A stretch of 64,000 bases of DNA. Source: Kaistella chaponensis (lineage in GTDB: Bacteria; Bacteroidota; Bacteroidia; Flavobacteriales; Weeksellaceae). This document shows positions 44,302 through 52,843 of this stretch, in pieces. The position numbers and the translations under genes are program-made. Each line of letters opens with the position of its first letter. Within the stretch, counting starts at the first letter, position 1. Below the pieces are notes generated by a model. The model made no database searches. It worked only from the letters and a program-made list of their open reading frames with translations, and was not told the origin of the DNA. The DNA is taken from contig NZ_FTOI01000003.1 of the NCBI RefSeq assembly GCF_900156725.1, positions 62,001 to 126,000 on the forward strand. Direction: 5' to 3'.

Positions 44302-46098
44302 TTATTTCGTGGTGATATGAATCTCTTCTGTTTTATTACCTTGAAAACCCTTCTTGTAAATATGCATCGTCGCAATTTCACCTGGAGCAATGTTCTTTGC
44401 GTTTTCTGGACTTAAAGGATTCCCGTTTAAGTAATATTTAATAGAAGCATTGTTCGCCAATGTTTTGTTGGGATCTACAAAAATAACAGAACTGTAGTCT
44501 TTTCCATTTTTAGCGCTTTCTTCGGCTTCTAATATTTTCTTTTTAAATTCTGGCGAATTGATCAACTTTTCAGCTTCTTCGGCTTTTTTCTCGGCCTCTT
44601 TTATTTGTTTTTTAAATTTCCTAGAATTCACCAATTTTTCGGCTTTTTTTCCTTGTTCTTCGGCATCTCTAATCATTTTTTTGAACTCGGGAGAATTTAT
44701 TTTTTTTTCTGCTTCTGCAGCTGCAATTTCTGCAACTTTTATTTTCGAAGTAAATTCGTCTGAATGATAATACTGATCAAGCTTTGCATATAGTTGGTCT
44801 AAATCTTTAAAATTGGTGTCCAATATTTGTTGATTATTTTTAAAATCATCGGTATCAAAAACAGCATTTAACTTCGCTCCAAGTTGCTCCAATTCTTTTT
44901 CCAGCAATTTAAATTTTGGATGATCGAAATCTTTTTTAGCAGCTAATTTTAGCAATTCTTCCGACTTTTTTTTCAGCGCTTTACTGATTTTTTGTCCTTC
45001 TTCACTTTTAGAAAGCATTAATTTTTGATAAGGCTCAATTTTCTTTTGCTTTTCAGAAATTTGATTTTGAATTTCTGCTAAAGGTTTTTCGTTCAAAGAA
45101 TCATGATCGAAAAACAATTCGGGATGTTCTTTTTTAAGTTGCGTTCCATCAGTTCCGAGAGCTGAATTTTTAGGTGCAATGGTATCTTTTTCAATCGATG
45201 ATACTAATTTTTCTATTTCGAAATTGGTACTTTTAATCTCTTTGTTTTTCGCATTGACCATATAAATAAAGGCAATTGCGAATAAAAGCGGCAACGCGAA
45301 AATTCTGCGCGCATAACTGAATTTTGTTTTTGATTTTTTAAGCATTGTTAATCTTTTTTTGAGGTTAGAACTGAGAAATGGACTCGCTGCAGGTAACTGT
45401 TTTCCGGAAAAGTGACTTGCCAAAAGCATCTGCGCAAATGCTTTCGTGTCCGAGTTTTTTAAGGCTTTATGATCAGCCAAATATTCGTGAATTAAATTAA
45501 TTTCTTTTTTGATGAGATAGAAAAACGGATTGAACCAAAACAAAGAGGTGATGATTTCTAAAAAGATCTTGTCCCAAGAATGTTTTTGCTCAATATGTAC
45601 CATTTCGTGTTTCAAAATCTGACGACCCAGATCGGAATGAATCAAGATTGTATCTTTCCAAAATAAATTCTTGAAAAACGAAAATGGAGCGTCGTGTAAA
45701 TTGGTTTGATAAAAGCTGATTCCTTCGAAATTCTCCTTTAGAAACTTCTTTTTTAACAGCTGAATTTTAACCAAGCCGAAAATAAATTTCGTTAGAAAAA
45801 AGACAGCAACCAATCCAAAAGCGAAAGCAATAACTGAAATATAAATGAAATCATTTTCTGTATTTTTATCTGATTGTATATTGTTTAACTTGCTAATTAA
45901 CAAATAGATATTACTATTTACTTCAAGTGTGAAATAACTCACTTTCAGTAAAGGCAATAATAAACTCACGATCATCGAAGCCAATAAATAAAACCGATTG
46001 TAATGATGAAACGTCTTGTCTTTTAAAAACAATTGATAGTACAGAAACATTACACCCGAAGTGAAAATAACTTTTCCGAAATAGAGTAGGATTTCCAT
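44302..46098 (-). CDS. BlaR1-like M56 metallopeptidase with coiled-coil repeats
   Basis: A 598-residue sensor-protease. Helices lie at about 5-25, 35-52, 85-108 and 264-283. The cytoplasmic M56 domain has HEMVH (His164, Glu165, His168) and HEYLAD (Glu205) as zinc site. After the last helix, the periplasmic part is charged and helical; residues 440-531 are four 23-residue repeats (the last three start AEK[KL][IV]NS at 463, 486 and 509). The C-terminus (YYLNGNPLSPENAKNI..EIATMHIYKKG) resembles the TonB-plug-like tail of many Bacteroidota M56 proteins. It overlaps the BlaI-like gene by one base, so it should be the sensor that cleaves that repressor. The signal is unknown; there is no penicillin-binding domain. 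Confidence 0.9.
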   Translation of the reverse strand: MEILLYFGKVIFTSGVMFLYYQLFLKDKTFHHYNRFYLLASMIVSLLLPLLKVSYFTLEVNSNIYLLISKLNNIQSDKNTENDFIYISVIAFAFGLVAVFFLTKFIFGLVKIQLLKKKFLKENFEGISFYQTNLHDAPFSFFKNLFWKDTILIHSDLGRQILKHEMVHIEQKHSWDKIFLEIITSLFWFNPFFYLIKKEINLIHEYLADHKALKNSDTKAFAQMLLASHFSGKQLPAASPFLSSNLKKRLTMLKKSKTKFSYARRIFALPLLFAIAFIYMVNAKNKEIKSTNFEIEKLVSSIEKDTIAPKNSALGTDGTQLKKEHPELFFDHDSLNEKPLAEIQNQISEKQKKIEPYQKLMLSKSEEGQKISKALKKKSEELLKLAAKKDFDHPKFKLLEKELEQLGAKLNAVFDTDDFKNNQQILDTNFKDLDQLYAKLDQYYHSDEFTSKIKVAEIAAAEAEKKINSPEFKKMIRDAEEQGKKAEKLVNSRKFKKQIKEAEKKAEEAEKLINSPEFKKKILEAEESAKNGKDYSSVIFVDPNKTLANNASIKYYLNGNPLSPENAKNIAPGEIATMHIYKKGFQGNKTEEIHITTK

Positions 46099-46463
46099 CA
46101 GTCTTTATTTTTTAGTTCATTGAGAAGCATTTCCAGATCTTCTACGCTCATTTCATTTTTTTCCACTAAAAACGAAACCGCATTCGTGTAAGAACCTTCA
46201 AAGTAATTGGTTACGAGACTTTTCATAGATTTCCCGCTGTATTTTTCCTTTGAAATTAAAGGGAAATATTGATGTTGACGCCCAAAAACTTCATAATCGA
46301 CAAAGTCTTTATCTTTCAAAACTTTTAAAATGGTAGAAACGGTGTTGGTATGGGGTTTTGGTTCTGGGAAAAGTTCCAGAATATCTTTCAGGAAGGCTTT
46401 TTTCAAGTCCCAAAGATATTGCATCACCTGTTCTTCAGCTTTTGTTAATGGAGAAATCTGCAT
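46098..46463 (-). CDS. BlaI/MecI/CopY-family repressor
   Basis: A 121-residue repressor: winged helix (residues about 5-72, TKAEEQVMQYLWDL...EPKPHTNTVSTILKVLKDKDFVDYEVFGRQHQYFPL) and a dimerising tail (SVEDLEMLLNELKN). In the paired systems the M56 protein cleaves such a repressor and frees the promoter. Its own promoter region (46463-46531) is packed with palindromes, as expected for autoregulation. Confidence 0.92.
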   Translation of the reverse strand: MQISPLTKAEEQVMQYLWDLKKAFLKDILELFPEPKPHTNTVSTILKVLKDKDFVDYEVFGRQHQYFPLISKEKYSGKSMKSLVTNYFEGSYTNAVSFLVEKNEMSVEDLEMLLNELKNKD

Positions 46464-46531
46464 ATCACTATTTGTTTAGTGATACAAATGTAGAATATTA
46501 TTTCAATTCTACAACTATTTTTGTAGTGATA
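46463..46531 (-). promoter_or_regulatory. promoter and operator array of the BlaI/M56 operon
   Basis: On the minus strand a -33 TTG (46512-46514), 19-base spacer and TACATTTG -7 box (46485-46492) make a textbook Bacteroidota promoter. Overlapping it: TACAAATGTA (46483-46492), a BlaI/CopY-like TACA-n2-TGTA box; TATCACTA-TTTGTT-TAGTGATA (46463-46484) touching the ATG; CTACAA-CTATTT-TTGTAG (46509-46526); GTAGAAT...ATTCTAC between; and a second TAGTGATA at 46524-46531. Confidence 0.72.
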
Positions 46532-46605
46532 ATCTTCAACTTTGGTTAAGTGTTTGAATTTCAATACAAAAAATTTTAAATCTAATGCGTTTTAAAATTT
46601 TGTTG

Positions 46606-46821
46606 AAGTGATTTTAGAAGGGTTTTCGAAAGAACAGATCGACGAAGAAACCCACCATTGGTCAACTAAATAGTTTAAGTGGCGATTAAACTTCTCATGA
46701 ATCCCATTTTGCCACGGTTTTTGTACAAAATGAAATAACTTTCAACCTGGAAAAATTAGTAAAAACAAAACGTGTTTTGCCTTCAGATGTGGGAATTGAA
46801 CCTATTACAGGTTTGGAATAA
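46606..46821 (+). pseudogene. remnant of an unidentified gene
   Basis: Two protein-like pieces on the plus strand: VILEGFSKEQIDEETHHWSTK then a stop (from about 46606), and, in another frame, HESHFATVFVQNEITFNLEK followed by LVKTKRVLPSDVGIEPITGLE and a stop (46696-46821). Both have balanced composition unlike the surrounding AT-rich sequence, which suggests a frameshifted gene end. I cannot name the family. No start is seen. The rest of 46532-46860 holds nothing else I can support. Confidence 0.4.
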
Positions 46822-46860
46822 AGTGCGAATAAAGGCAAGAGTCTAGGAAATATATTTTCA

Positions 46861-46892
46861 AAAAAAAATCCGTCTCTGTTATGAGACGGATT
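46861..46892 (-). terminator. terminator of the cold-shock gene
   Basis: AATCCGTCTC, TGTTAT loop, GAGACGGATT; the A-run on the left gives T8 on the minus strand, about 15 bases after the gene's stop. Confidence 0.88.
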
Positions 46893-46906
46893 CGATTTTT
46901 TTTATT

Positions 46907-47341
46907 TTACCTGATTACCTTGATATCCACTGCAACCAAACCTTTTGGAGACCTTTCAATCTCAAAGGAGACTTTGTGGCCTTTTTTTACCGGTTCTACG
47001 CAGTTGTTACTGTGAAAGAAGATGTTTTCACTTGATCGATCCTGGGTGATAAAACCATAGCCTTTTTCACTTACAAAAGTGACAATGCCAGATTTTACAA
47101 CTTCCTCAGCTTCAATCGGAGTTGCACCCAATTGAATACTATTAATGTCAATGTCAATTCGGTCATTTTTGTCCGGTGGTGTACTTGTTAATTGACCATT
47201 ATGGTCAACATACATGATCATGTCATCCAGAGTTTTTCCTTTGTCATTGCTTTCTTTACGTTCTTCACGTCGAGCTGTCTTCTCTTTTTGTTTTTGAAGT
47301 TTTTTCTTAAAGTTTTCTTTTTTGGAGAAAGAATCCGCCAT
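46907..47341 (-). CDS. cold-shock domain protein with basic N-terminal extension
   Basis: A 144-residue protein. Residues about 80-144 form a cold-shock domain: KSGIVTFVSEKGYGFIT (RNP1 KGYGFI), NIFFHSNN (RNP2-like) and a last strand GLVAVDIKVI. The first 35 residues are Lys/Arg/Glu-rich (KKENFKKKLQKQKEKTARREERK), a likely RNA-binding tail, followed by a linker that includes MIMYVDHNGQLTSTPPDK. It should bind single-stranded RNA or DNA. This longer type, distinct from the 65-residue Csp, is common in flavobacteria. Confidence 0.9.
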   Translation of the reverse strand: MADSFSKKENFKKKLQKQKEKTARREERKESNDKGKTLDDMIMYVDHNGQLTSTPPDKNDRIDIDINSIQLGATPIEAEEVVKSGIVTFVSEKGYGFITQDRSSENIFFHSNNCVEPVKKGHKVSFEIERSPKGLVAVDIKVIR

Positions 47342-47735
47342 ATAAATTGTTGGTTTTTAAATTGTGTGATAAGGTACAACATATATGAATAGAATCCAAA
47401 TAAATTCATAATTTTAAGACAATTCCGACCGAAATTAATTCTAAAGATTCATTTTGTAAAAGGTATTTTTCATAAGATCATCAGAAGTATTAAAATCAAT
47501 TCTATTTTTTTTTCCTAAAATCGATACGTACATTTAAAAAAGTAAATTTCTATTTCATAAAAAATAATTTTCCATTGATTCGAAAGTATTAAAGTTCCTT
47601 AAAATTTAATATTTGGTATGTTTTTGGACTATAGTTTGATTCGTAAGAATTATGATTGATTGAAAAATAAAGGATTTTCAACAGTGATTTCTTATTAAAA
47701 AAAATTCAAATTAACATTTATTAAAAATTATTATT
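47342..47735. other. intergenic promoter region, divergent genes
   Basis: About 390 very AT-rich bases between the divergent cold-shock and stress-protein genes. Near 47630-47638 TATAGTTTG resembles a -7 box, with TTTG stretches upstream (47612, 47623), about 100 bases before the stress gene. The long leaders on both sides fit stress-regulated genes, but I see no recognisable riboswitch or strong hairpin. Confidence 0.4.
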
Positions 47736-48251
47736 ATGGGACAAGCACAATCTCCACATCAGGATCTAAACGGACAAGAAGCCATTGAAACCATCAAAAA
47801 ACTCACAGAAAAAGCTGGAGTATGTTTCTTCGTGACGGATATCGGCAAAAATCCTCACAGCATTCCAATGTCTTTGCAGGAAGTCGATGAAGAAGGAACT
47901 TTATGGTTTATCAGTTCTTCGGAAAGCACGCACAATCAAAATTTGGCAAAAGATCCTTCCGTTCACTTGTACTTTTTGAACAATTCTTCTTATGAATATG
48001 TTTTCATTCAAGGGAAAGGAGAAGTTTCGAAAGACCGCGCCTTAATAGAAAAATATTACAGCCATTTTGCTGATGCTTGGTTTGACGGAAAAGACGATCC
48101 GAGAATCACCGTAATCGGAGTAAAACCAGATGATGGTTACTATTATGAAACCAAAGACAACAAAGTTTTCGCCATGGCAAAAATGGCTTTTGCAGCCGTA
48201 ACTGGAACAAAAATGGAAGATGGCGGCGTTGAAGGTGGTTTAAAAGTTTAA
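47736..48251 (+). CDS. pyridoxamine-phosphate-oxidase-like general stress protein
   Basis: A 171-residue split-barrel flavin-binding protein of the general stress protein 26 type: VCFFVTDIGKNPHSIPMSLQEVDEEGTLWFISSSES, then VHLYFLNNSSYEYVFIQGKGEVS and AWFDGKDDPRITVIGVKPDDGYYYET. It likely binds FMN or FAD; relatives have no proven substrate. It is not pdxH, which is longer and has other motifs. The leader is long and AT-rich. Confidence 0.88.
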   Translation: MGQAQSPHQDLNGQEAIETIKKLTEKAGVCFFVTDIGKNPHSIPMSLQEVDEEGTLWFISSSESTHNQNLAKDPSVHLYFLNNSSYEYVFIQGKGEVSKDRALIEKYYSHFADAWFDGKDDPRITVIGVKPDDGYYYETKDNKVFAMAKMAFAAVTGTKMEDGGVEGGLKV

Positions 48252-48292
48252 CGAATTGAAAAGGCTTTTCGCCTAAAAATTGCTACAAAAAA

Positions 48293-48349
48293 GAGCAACG
48301 GTCGAGGTGTTTTGATATCAATTATCTCTATTTTTGATCGTTGCTTTTT
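48293..48349 (+). terminator. hairpin terminator that encloses a promoter box
   Basis: AGCAACG (48294-48300) pairs with CGTTGCT (48339-48345), followed by TTTTT. The 38-base loop contains TATTTTTG (48329-48336), a TAnnTTTG box for the radical SAM gene that starts at 48358, with TTTG at 48311-48314 upstream (spacing a little short). Confidence 0.55.
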
Positions 48350-48357
48350 AACATAAT

Positions 48358-49617
48358 ATGAACATCGACCGAATTCAGGAAAAATTAGAAATCCTTGCAG
48401 ATGCTGCGAAATATGATGTTTCGTGTTCGTCGAGTGGAGGAAACCGCAAGAATAAAAATGGAGGTTTGGGAAACAGTCACGCTTCTGGGATTTGCCATTC
48501 TTATACGGAAGATGGTCGCTGTGTTTCTTTATTAAAAATCCTTTTGACGAACCATTGTATCTACGATTGCGCTTATTGCGTGTCTAGAAAATCCAATGAG
48601 ATTAAACGGGCTGCTTTTACGGTAGAAGAAGTGGTGGATCTGACCATTAATTTTTACCGCAGAAACTTTATTGAAGGTTTGTTTCTAAGTTCCGGTATTT
48701 TCACCGATTCCGATACGACGATGGAACGTTTGGTTCGGGTCGCCAAAAAATTACGGACCGAACATCAATTTAATGGTTATATTCATTTAAAGTCAATTCC
48801 TGGTGCAAGTGATGAAATTATGCGCGAAGCTGGCTTGTATGCAGATCGACTCTCCGTTAATTTAGAAATTCCCACTGAAAAAGGGTTGAAACTTCTCGCG
48901 CCAGAGAAATCGCATTCAGAAATGTTAAAACCAATGGCTTTGGTAAAGAATGAATTGGTGTTATATAAGGAAGAGCGCAAAATTTTTAAAAAGGTTCCGA
49001 AGTTTGCTCCAGCTGGACAATCCACGCAAATGATTGTGGGTGCAACTGATGAAACCGATTTCAAAATCATCAAAGTAGCCGATCATTTTTATCAGAACTA
49101 TAATATGAAACGCGTTTATTATTCCGGTTACGTTCCGATGTTGGAAGATGCGCGATTGCCTTCAATTCATTCCCAAGTTCCTATGGTAAGGGAAAATCGT
49201 TTGTATCAAGCAGATTGGCTTATGCGTTTTTATGGTTTTAAAGCCGATGAAATTTTAGATCGCAGCAACCCTTTTCTCGATTTAGAAATGGATCCCAAAT
49301 TAGCGTGGTCTTTGCGAAATTTAGAGCAGTTTCCGGTCAATATCAATACGGCATCGAAAGAGATGTTGCTCCGAATTCCCGGTGTTGGAACCAAGTCGGT
49401 GCGCAAGATTTTGATGGCAAGAAAATTTCAAAAACTCAATTTAGACCATTTGAAAAAGATGGGAGTCGCCCTGAATCGAGCTAAATTTTTTGTGGAATTT
49501 GAGTCGCATAATGTCTTTACTCATCTCATCGATCACCAAAATTTTAGAAAAATTATATTGGACTCCACGAAATCTAAATTTACGTCTCCTTTTTCCGAAC
49601 AACTGACTTTATTTTAA
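48358..49617 (+). CDS. putative DNA modification/repair radical SAM protein
   Basis: A 419-residue radical SAM protein of the type known as TIGR03916. The cluster motif is Cys67-x3-Cys71-x2-Cys74 (NHCIYDCAYC). SCSSSGGNRKNK and the ICHSYTEDGRCVSLLKILLTN segment are family landmarks. The C-terminal helix-hairpin-helix (about 320-360: VNINTASKEMLLRIPGVGTKSVRKI) points to DNA. The next gene overlaps by one base and is its standard partner. The pair is often found near uracil-DNA glycosylase genes; the chemistry is unknown. Confidence 0.92.
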   Translation: MNIDRIQEKLEILADAAKYDVSCSSSGGNRKNKNGGLGNSHASGICHSYTEDGRCVSLLKILLTNHCIYDCAYCVSRKSNEIKRAAFTVEEVVDLTINFYRRNFIEGLFLSSGIFTDSDTTMERLVRVAKKLRTEHQFNGYIHLKSIPGASDEIMREAGLYADRLSVNLEIPTEKGLKLLAPEKSHSEMLKPMALVKNELVLYKEERKIFKKVPKFAPAGQSTQMIVGATDETDFKIIKVADHFYQNYNMKRVYYSGYVPMLEDARLPSIHSQVPMVRENRLYQADWLMRFYGFKADEILDRSNPFLDLEMDPKLAWSLRNLEQFPVNINTASKEMLLRIPGVGTKSVRKILMARKFQKLNLDHLKKMGVALNRAKFFVEFESHNVFTHLIDHQNFRKIILDSTKSKFTSPFSEQLTLF

Positions 49618-50381
49618 TGACGACTTTACTTTATGACGGCAGTTTCGAAGGTTTAATGACTGCAATATTTGAGATTTTTGAATACCAATTTCGAGATGCG
49701 GAAATTTATAGCCAGGAAAATTATAAGGTAGAAAACATTTTTGCCACTGTTCATGCGGTTCAAACCCAAGTGGAAAAGTCGGAGAGGGTTTTAAAAAAGT
49801 TAGAACAAAATTTAGGAAAAAGTGGTGTTTCACAATTGTTAATGGTATTTCTTTCCGAAGATGCGCAGTTGGAAAACTTAATTGTAAGTGCCGTGAAATA
49901 CTCCCTTTCGCGTCCCAATCAAAATGTTTTAAATGATTTTGCTCAGTCAGACATGATGCAGATTGCGAAAGTTTGCAAATCGGTGAGTAGGGAAGTTCAC
50001 CGCATGAATGCTTTTGTGCGTTTTGAAAAATTGCAGGATGATTTCTATTTCGCCAAAGTAGAGCCCGATTTCAATGTACTTCCTCTTATTTTCAAACACT
50101 TTAAAGCCCGATATCAAGACCAGAAATGGATGATTTTCGATTTGAAAAGACATTATGGTATATTTTCTGATAGAGAAAATGCAGACTTTTTTTATCCTAA
50201 TGAATGGGATCAAAACAAGTTCATAAAAACCCAGAATCTTTTGCATGAGGATGAATTGAAATACCAGAAATTGTGGCAACGCTATTTCTTTAAAACCAAT
50301 ATTCCCGAAAGAAAAAACGTCAAATTGCATGTAAAATCTTTGCCCAAAAGATACTGGAAATACCTTACAGAGAAATATTAA
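49617..50381 (+). CDS. DUF4130 putative DNA repair partner protein
   Basis: A 254-residue protein of the TIGR03915/DUF4130 type: it starts TTLLYDGSFEGLMTAIFEIFE, has FVRFEKLQDDFYFAKVEPDFNVLPLIFKHFKARYQDQKWMIFD in the second half and ends with PKRYWKYLTEKY. It is the fixed partner of the radical SAM protein before it, with a TAATGA overlap (translational coupling). Distant similarity of the C-terminal half to uracil-DNA-glycosylase-linked domains is known for the family; a repair role is inferred. Confidence 0.88.
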   Translation: MTTLLYDGSFEGLMTAIFEIFEYQFRDAEIYSQENYKVENIFATVHAVQTQVEKSERVLKKLEQNLGKSGVSQLLMVFLSEDAQLENLIVSAVKYSLSRPNQNVLNDFAQSDMMQIAKVCKSVSREVHRMNAFVRFEKLQDDFYFAKVEPDFNVLPLIFKHFKARYQDQKWMIFDLKRHYGIFSDRENADFFYPNEWDQNKFIKTQNLLHEDELKYQKLWQRYFFKTNIPERKNVKLHVKSLPKRYWKYLTEKY

Positions 50382-50455
50382 AGGTGCTTTTGTATCAATT
50401 GATAAATGACCTTTAAAGACTTTTATAAAACATTTAACCTTTAGAAATTAATAGT

Positions 50456-51661
50456 ATGGACTTAAAATCGAATGAGCCATTTTGGCTTGTAAAAAACGGA
50501 ATTTTACACTCTTATCCTTCTTTAAAAGAAACGATAGAATGTGAAGTTTTGGTCATTGGTGGCGGAATTACAGGAAGTTTAATTGCTCATCAAATGGTTA
50601 AAGATGGGTATGAAACTGTTCTAATCGATCGTCGGGAAATTGGCAACGGCAGTACTTCCGCCACGACTTCCATGCTACAATATGAAATTGATGTTCCTCT
50701 GTATGAACTGATCGATCAGATTGGCGAAGAAGGAGCGGTAAAAGCCTATAAAGCATGTTCCAAATCCATCGATGATTTAGATAAAATAACTCAGGAATTG
50801 AATTCTGAAGCGGGTTTCGAAAGAAAAGAATCTCTGTATTACGCCTCCAAAAAGAAAGATGTTTCCTGGTTGAAAAAAGAATTTGAAGCTCGAAAAAATG
50901 CGGGTTTCAACATAAAATGGATTGAAAAAGAAGAAATCTTAGAACGGTATGAATTCGAAAATACTTTTGGCGGAATTCTTTCTTCGCAAGGAGCAAATGT
51001 TGATGCTTTCCATTTGGCGCATGAACTTTTAGCATTTAATTCCAAAAAAGGATTGCGTGTTTATGATAAAACAGAGATGGATTCGGTAGAAGTTAAAAAA
51101 GGCTTTAATTTGGTCACAACAAAAACAGGGCAGAAAATTAAAGCCCAAAAAATCATTTATGCCATTGGTTACGAAAGTGCCCATTTGATAAAAGAGAAGT
51201 TCGTAGATTTGAAAAGCACTTTTGCCATGGTTTCTGAAATCGATGAAAAAGGAAGTGAAAAATTAAATAATACCTTATTTTGGAATACTTCTGATCCCTA
51301 TTTGTACATGCGAACAACGAGTGATGGTCGGGTTTTAATTGGTGGTGGCGACGAAAATTTCCGCGATCCTGAAAAACGCGATGCCATGATCGATAAAAAG
51401 GAAAAGGAGATTTTAAGAGATTTAAAAGATTTGTTGCCCAATTATCATTTTTACACTGATTTTACTTGGGCAGGAACTTTTGGGGAAACCAAAGACGGAC
51501 TTCCTTATATCGGCGAACACAAGGATTTTCCGAATTCCTATTTCGTCTTAGGTTTTGGCGGAAATGGAATCACTTTTTCCGTAACGGGTATGGAAATGGC
51601 ATCTGCTTTTATGAAAAATAATAACCATCCGCTCACCGAATATTTCAAGTTTGGACGATAA
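50456..51661 (+). CDS. FAD-dependent oxidoreductase (DadA-like)
   Basis: A 401-residue D-amino-acid-oxidase-fold protein. The FAD motif VLVIGGGITGSLIAHQM has Gly35, Gly37 and Gly40; DRREIGNGSTSATTSMLQYEID and FGGNGITFSVTGMEMA bind the flavin at both ends. It lies inside a run of DNA repair genes, 74 bases after DUF4130 and 12 bases before the exonuclease, so it is likely cotranscribed, but no repair function is known for it. Substrate is probably an amine or amino acid. Confidence 0.88.
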   Translation: MDLKSNEPFWLVKNGILHSYPSLKETIECEVLVIGGGITGSLIAHQMVKDGYETVLIDRREIGNGSTSATTSMLQYEIDVPLYELIDQIGEEGAVKAYKACSKSIDDLDKITQELNSEAGFERKESLYYASKKKDVSWLKKEFEARKNAGFNIKWIEKEEILERYEFENTFGGILSSQGANVDAFHLAHELLAFNSKKGLRVYDKTEMDSVEVKKGFNLVTTKTGQKIKAQKIIYAIGYESAHLIKEKFVDLKSTFAMVSEIDEKGSEKLNNTLFWNTSDPYLYMRTTSDGRVLIGGGDENFRDPEKRDAMIDKKEKEILRDLKDLLPNYHFYTDFTWAGTFGETKDGLPYIGEHKDFPNSYFVLGFGGNGITFSVTGMEMASAFMKNNNHPLTEYFKFGR

Positions 51662-51673
51662 AATTAATCTATT

Positions 51674-52687
51674 TTGAAACTCATTAAATTCACGAACAAA
51701 GGCATTTATTGCATCCCCGGAAAATTCTATCTGGATCCGTGGAGACCCGTCGATTTGGCGGTAATTTCCCACGGTCACGGTGATCACGCAAAGTGGGGAA
51801 TGAAGAAATACCTGTGTCATCACTTTACAAAACCCATTTTGCAGATTCGAATTGGACCCGATATTGAGGTGCAAAGTCTCGGCTACAACGAACCCATCAT
51901 GATTAATGGGGTAAAACTTAGCTTTCATCCAGCCGGTCATATCGTAGGTTCTTGCCAAATTCGTTTGGAATATAAAGGTTTTGTAACCGTTTTTTCGGGG
52001 GATTACAAAGTTCAGGATGACGGAATTTCGACGCCTTTTGAATTGGTAAAATGCAATGAATTTATTACAGAAAGCACTTTCGGTTTGCCGATTTATAATT
52101 GGTTGACTCCACAACAATATTCGGAACAGCTTGGAAAATGGGTAGAAAGCAATCGCGAACAGGGAAAAACTTCGGTTTTCATTGGGTATTCTTTAGGAAA
52201 AGCCCAGAGAATTATGAAGTCGGTAGAAGGTTATGGAAAAATATTTGTCCATAGTTCCATTGGAAGGTTAAATGAAGCCATCGAAAGTGTGGGAGTTCAA
52301 TTACCGGATTACGAAATTGTGAATTTTACAGAAGATATTAAAAAGCTCAATCAAGAAATTGTCATCGTTCCGCCCGCTTTATTAGACAGCAATATGATCC
52401 GCAAAATCCCAAATCGTGCGACAGGAATCTGTTCCGGTTGGATGCAGGTTCGCGGTTCCAGAAGATGGCGTTCTGCAGATGCAGGGTTTGCAATCTCAGA
52501 TCATGCCGATTGGAACGGACTTTTAGAAACCGTAAAAGCGACAGGAGCGGAACAAGTTCACGTCACACATGGACAAATTGCCGTATTTTCAAAATATTTA
52601 AATGAAATCGGCATCAAAGCCGATGAAGTAACCACGAAGTTCGGCTCCGATGAAGAGGAAAAAGAAGAGGATGAGTTGATGGGATAA
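51674..52687 (+). CDS. ligase-associated DNA exonuclease (metallo-beta-lactamase fold)
   Basis: A 337-residue nuclease of the MBL/beta-CASP family that travels with the ATP-dependent ligase cassette. The zinc motif is HGHGDH (His33, His35, Asp37, His38). HPAGHIVGSCQIR, FSGDYKVQDDG, FIGYSLGKAQRIM and SDHADWNGLL follow in the expected order. The start is TTG at 51674, because homologues begin KLI-FTNKGIYC right there and no ATG fits. The gene before it ends 12 bases upstream. Confidence 0.92.
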   Translation: MKLIKFTNKGIYCIPGKFYLDPWRPVDLAVISHGHGDHAKWGMKKYLCHHFTKPILQIRIGPDIEVQSLGYNEPIMINGVKLSFHPAGHIVGSCQIRLEYKGFVTVFSGDYKVQDDGISTPFELVKCNEFITESTFGLPIYNWLTPQQYSEQLGKWVESNREQGKTSVFIGYSLGKAQRIMKSVEGYGKIFVHSSIGRLNEAIESVGVQLPDYEIVNFTEDIKKLNQEIVIVPPALLDSNMIRKIPNRATGICSGWMQVRGSRRWRSADAGFAISDHADWNGLLETVKATGAEQVHVTHGQIAVFSKYLNEIGIKADEVTTKFGSDEEEKEEDELMG

Positions 52688-52696
52688 TGAAATGAT

Positions 52697-52725
52697 TTGA
52701 TAATTTGGTAGTTTGAAATTATCAA
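52697..52725. repeat. perfect inverted repeat
   Basis: TTGATAATTT (52697-52706) and AAATTATCAA (52716-52725), 9-base loop. It resembles the ATTATCAAATT motifs of the pdhA-pdhC spacer. It is probably a dispersed AT-rich repeat. There is no T-run directly after it. Confidence 0.5.
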
Positions 52726-52843
52726 GCTCTTTAAAGATATTTTTTTTCAAAATCATTAAGAAAAACAACATCAATCGGCAATCAATACTCAAATGATAAC
52801 GTTCAATTTTTAACTTTCAAACATCTCTTTCAACTAAGAAAAA

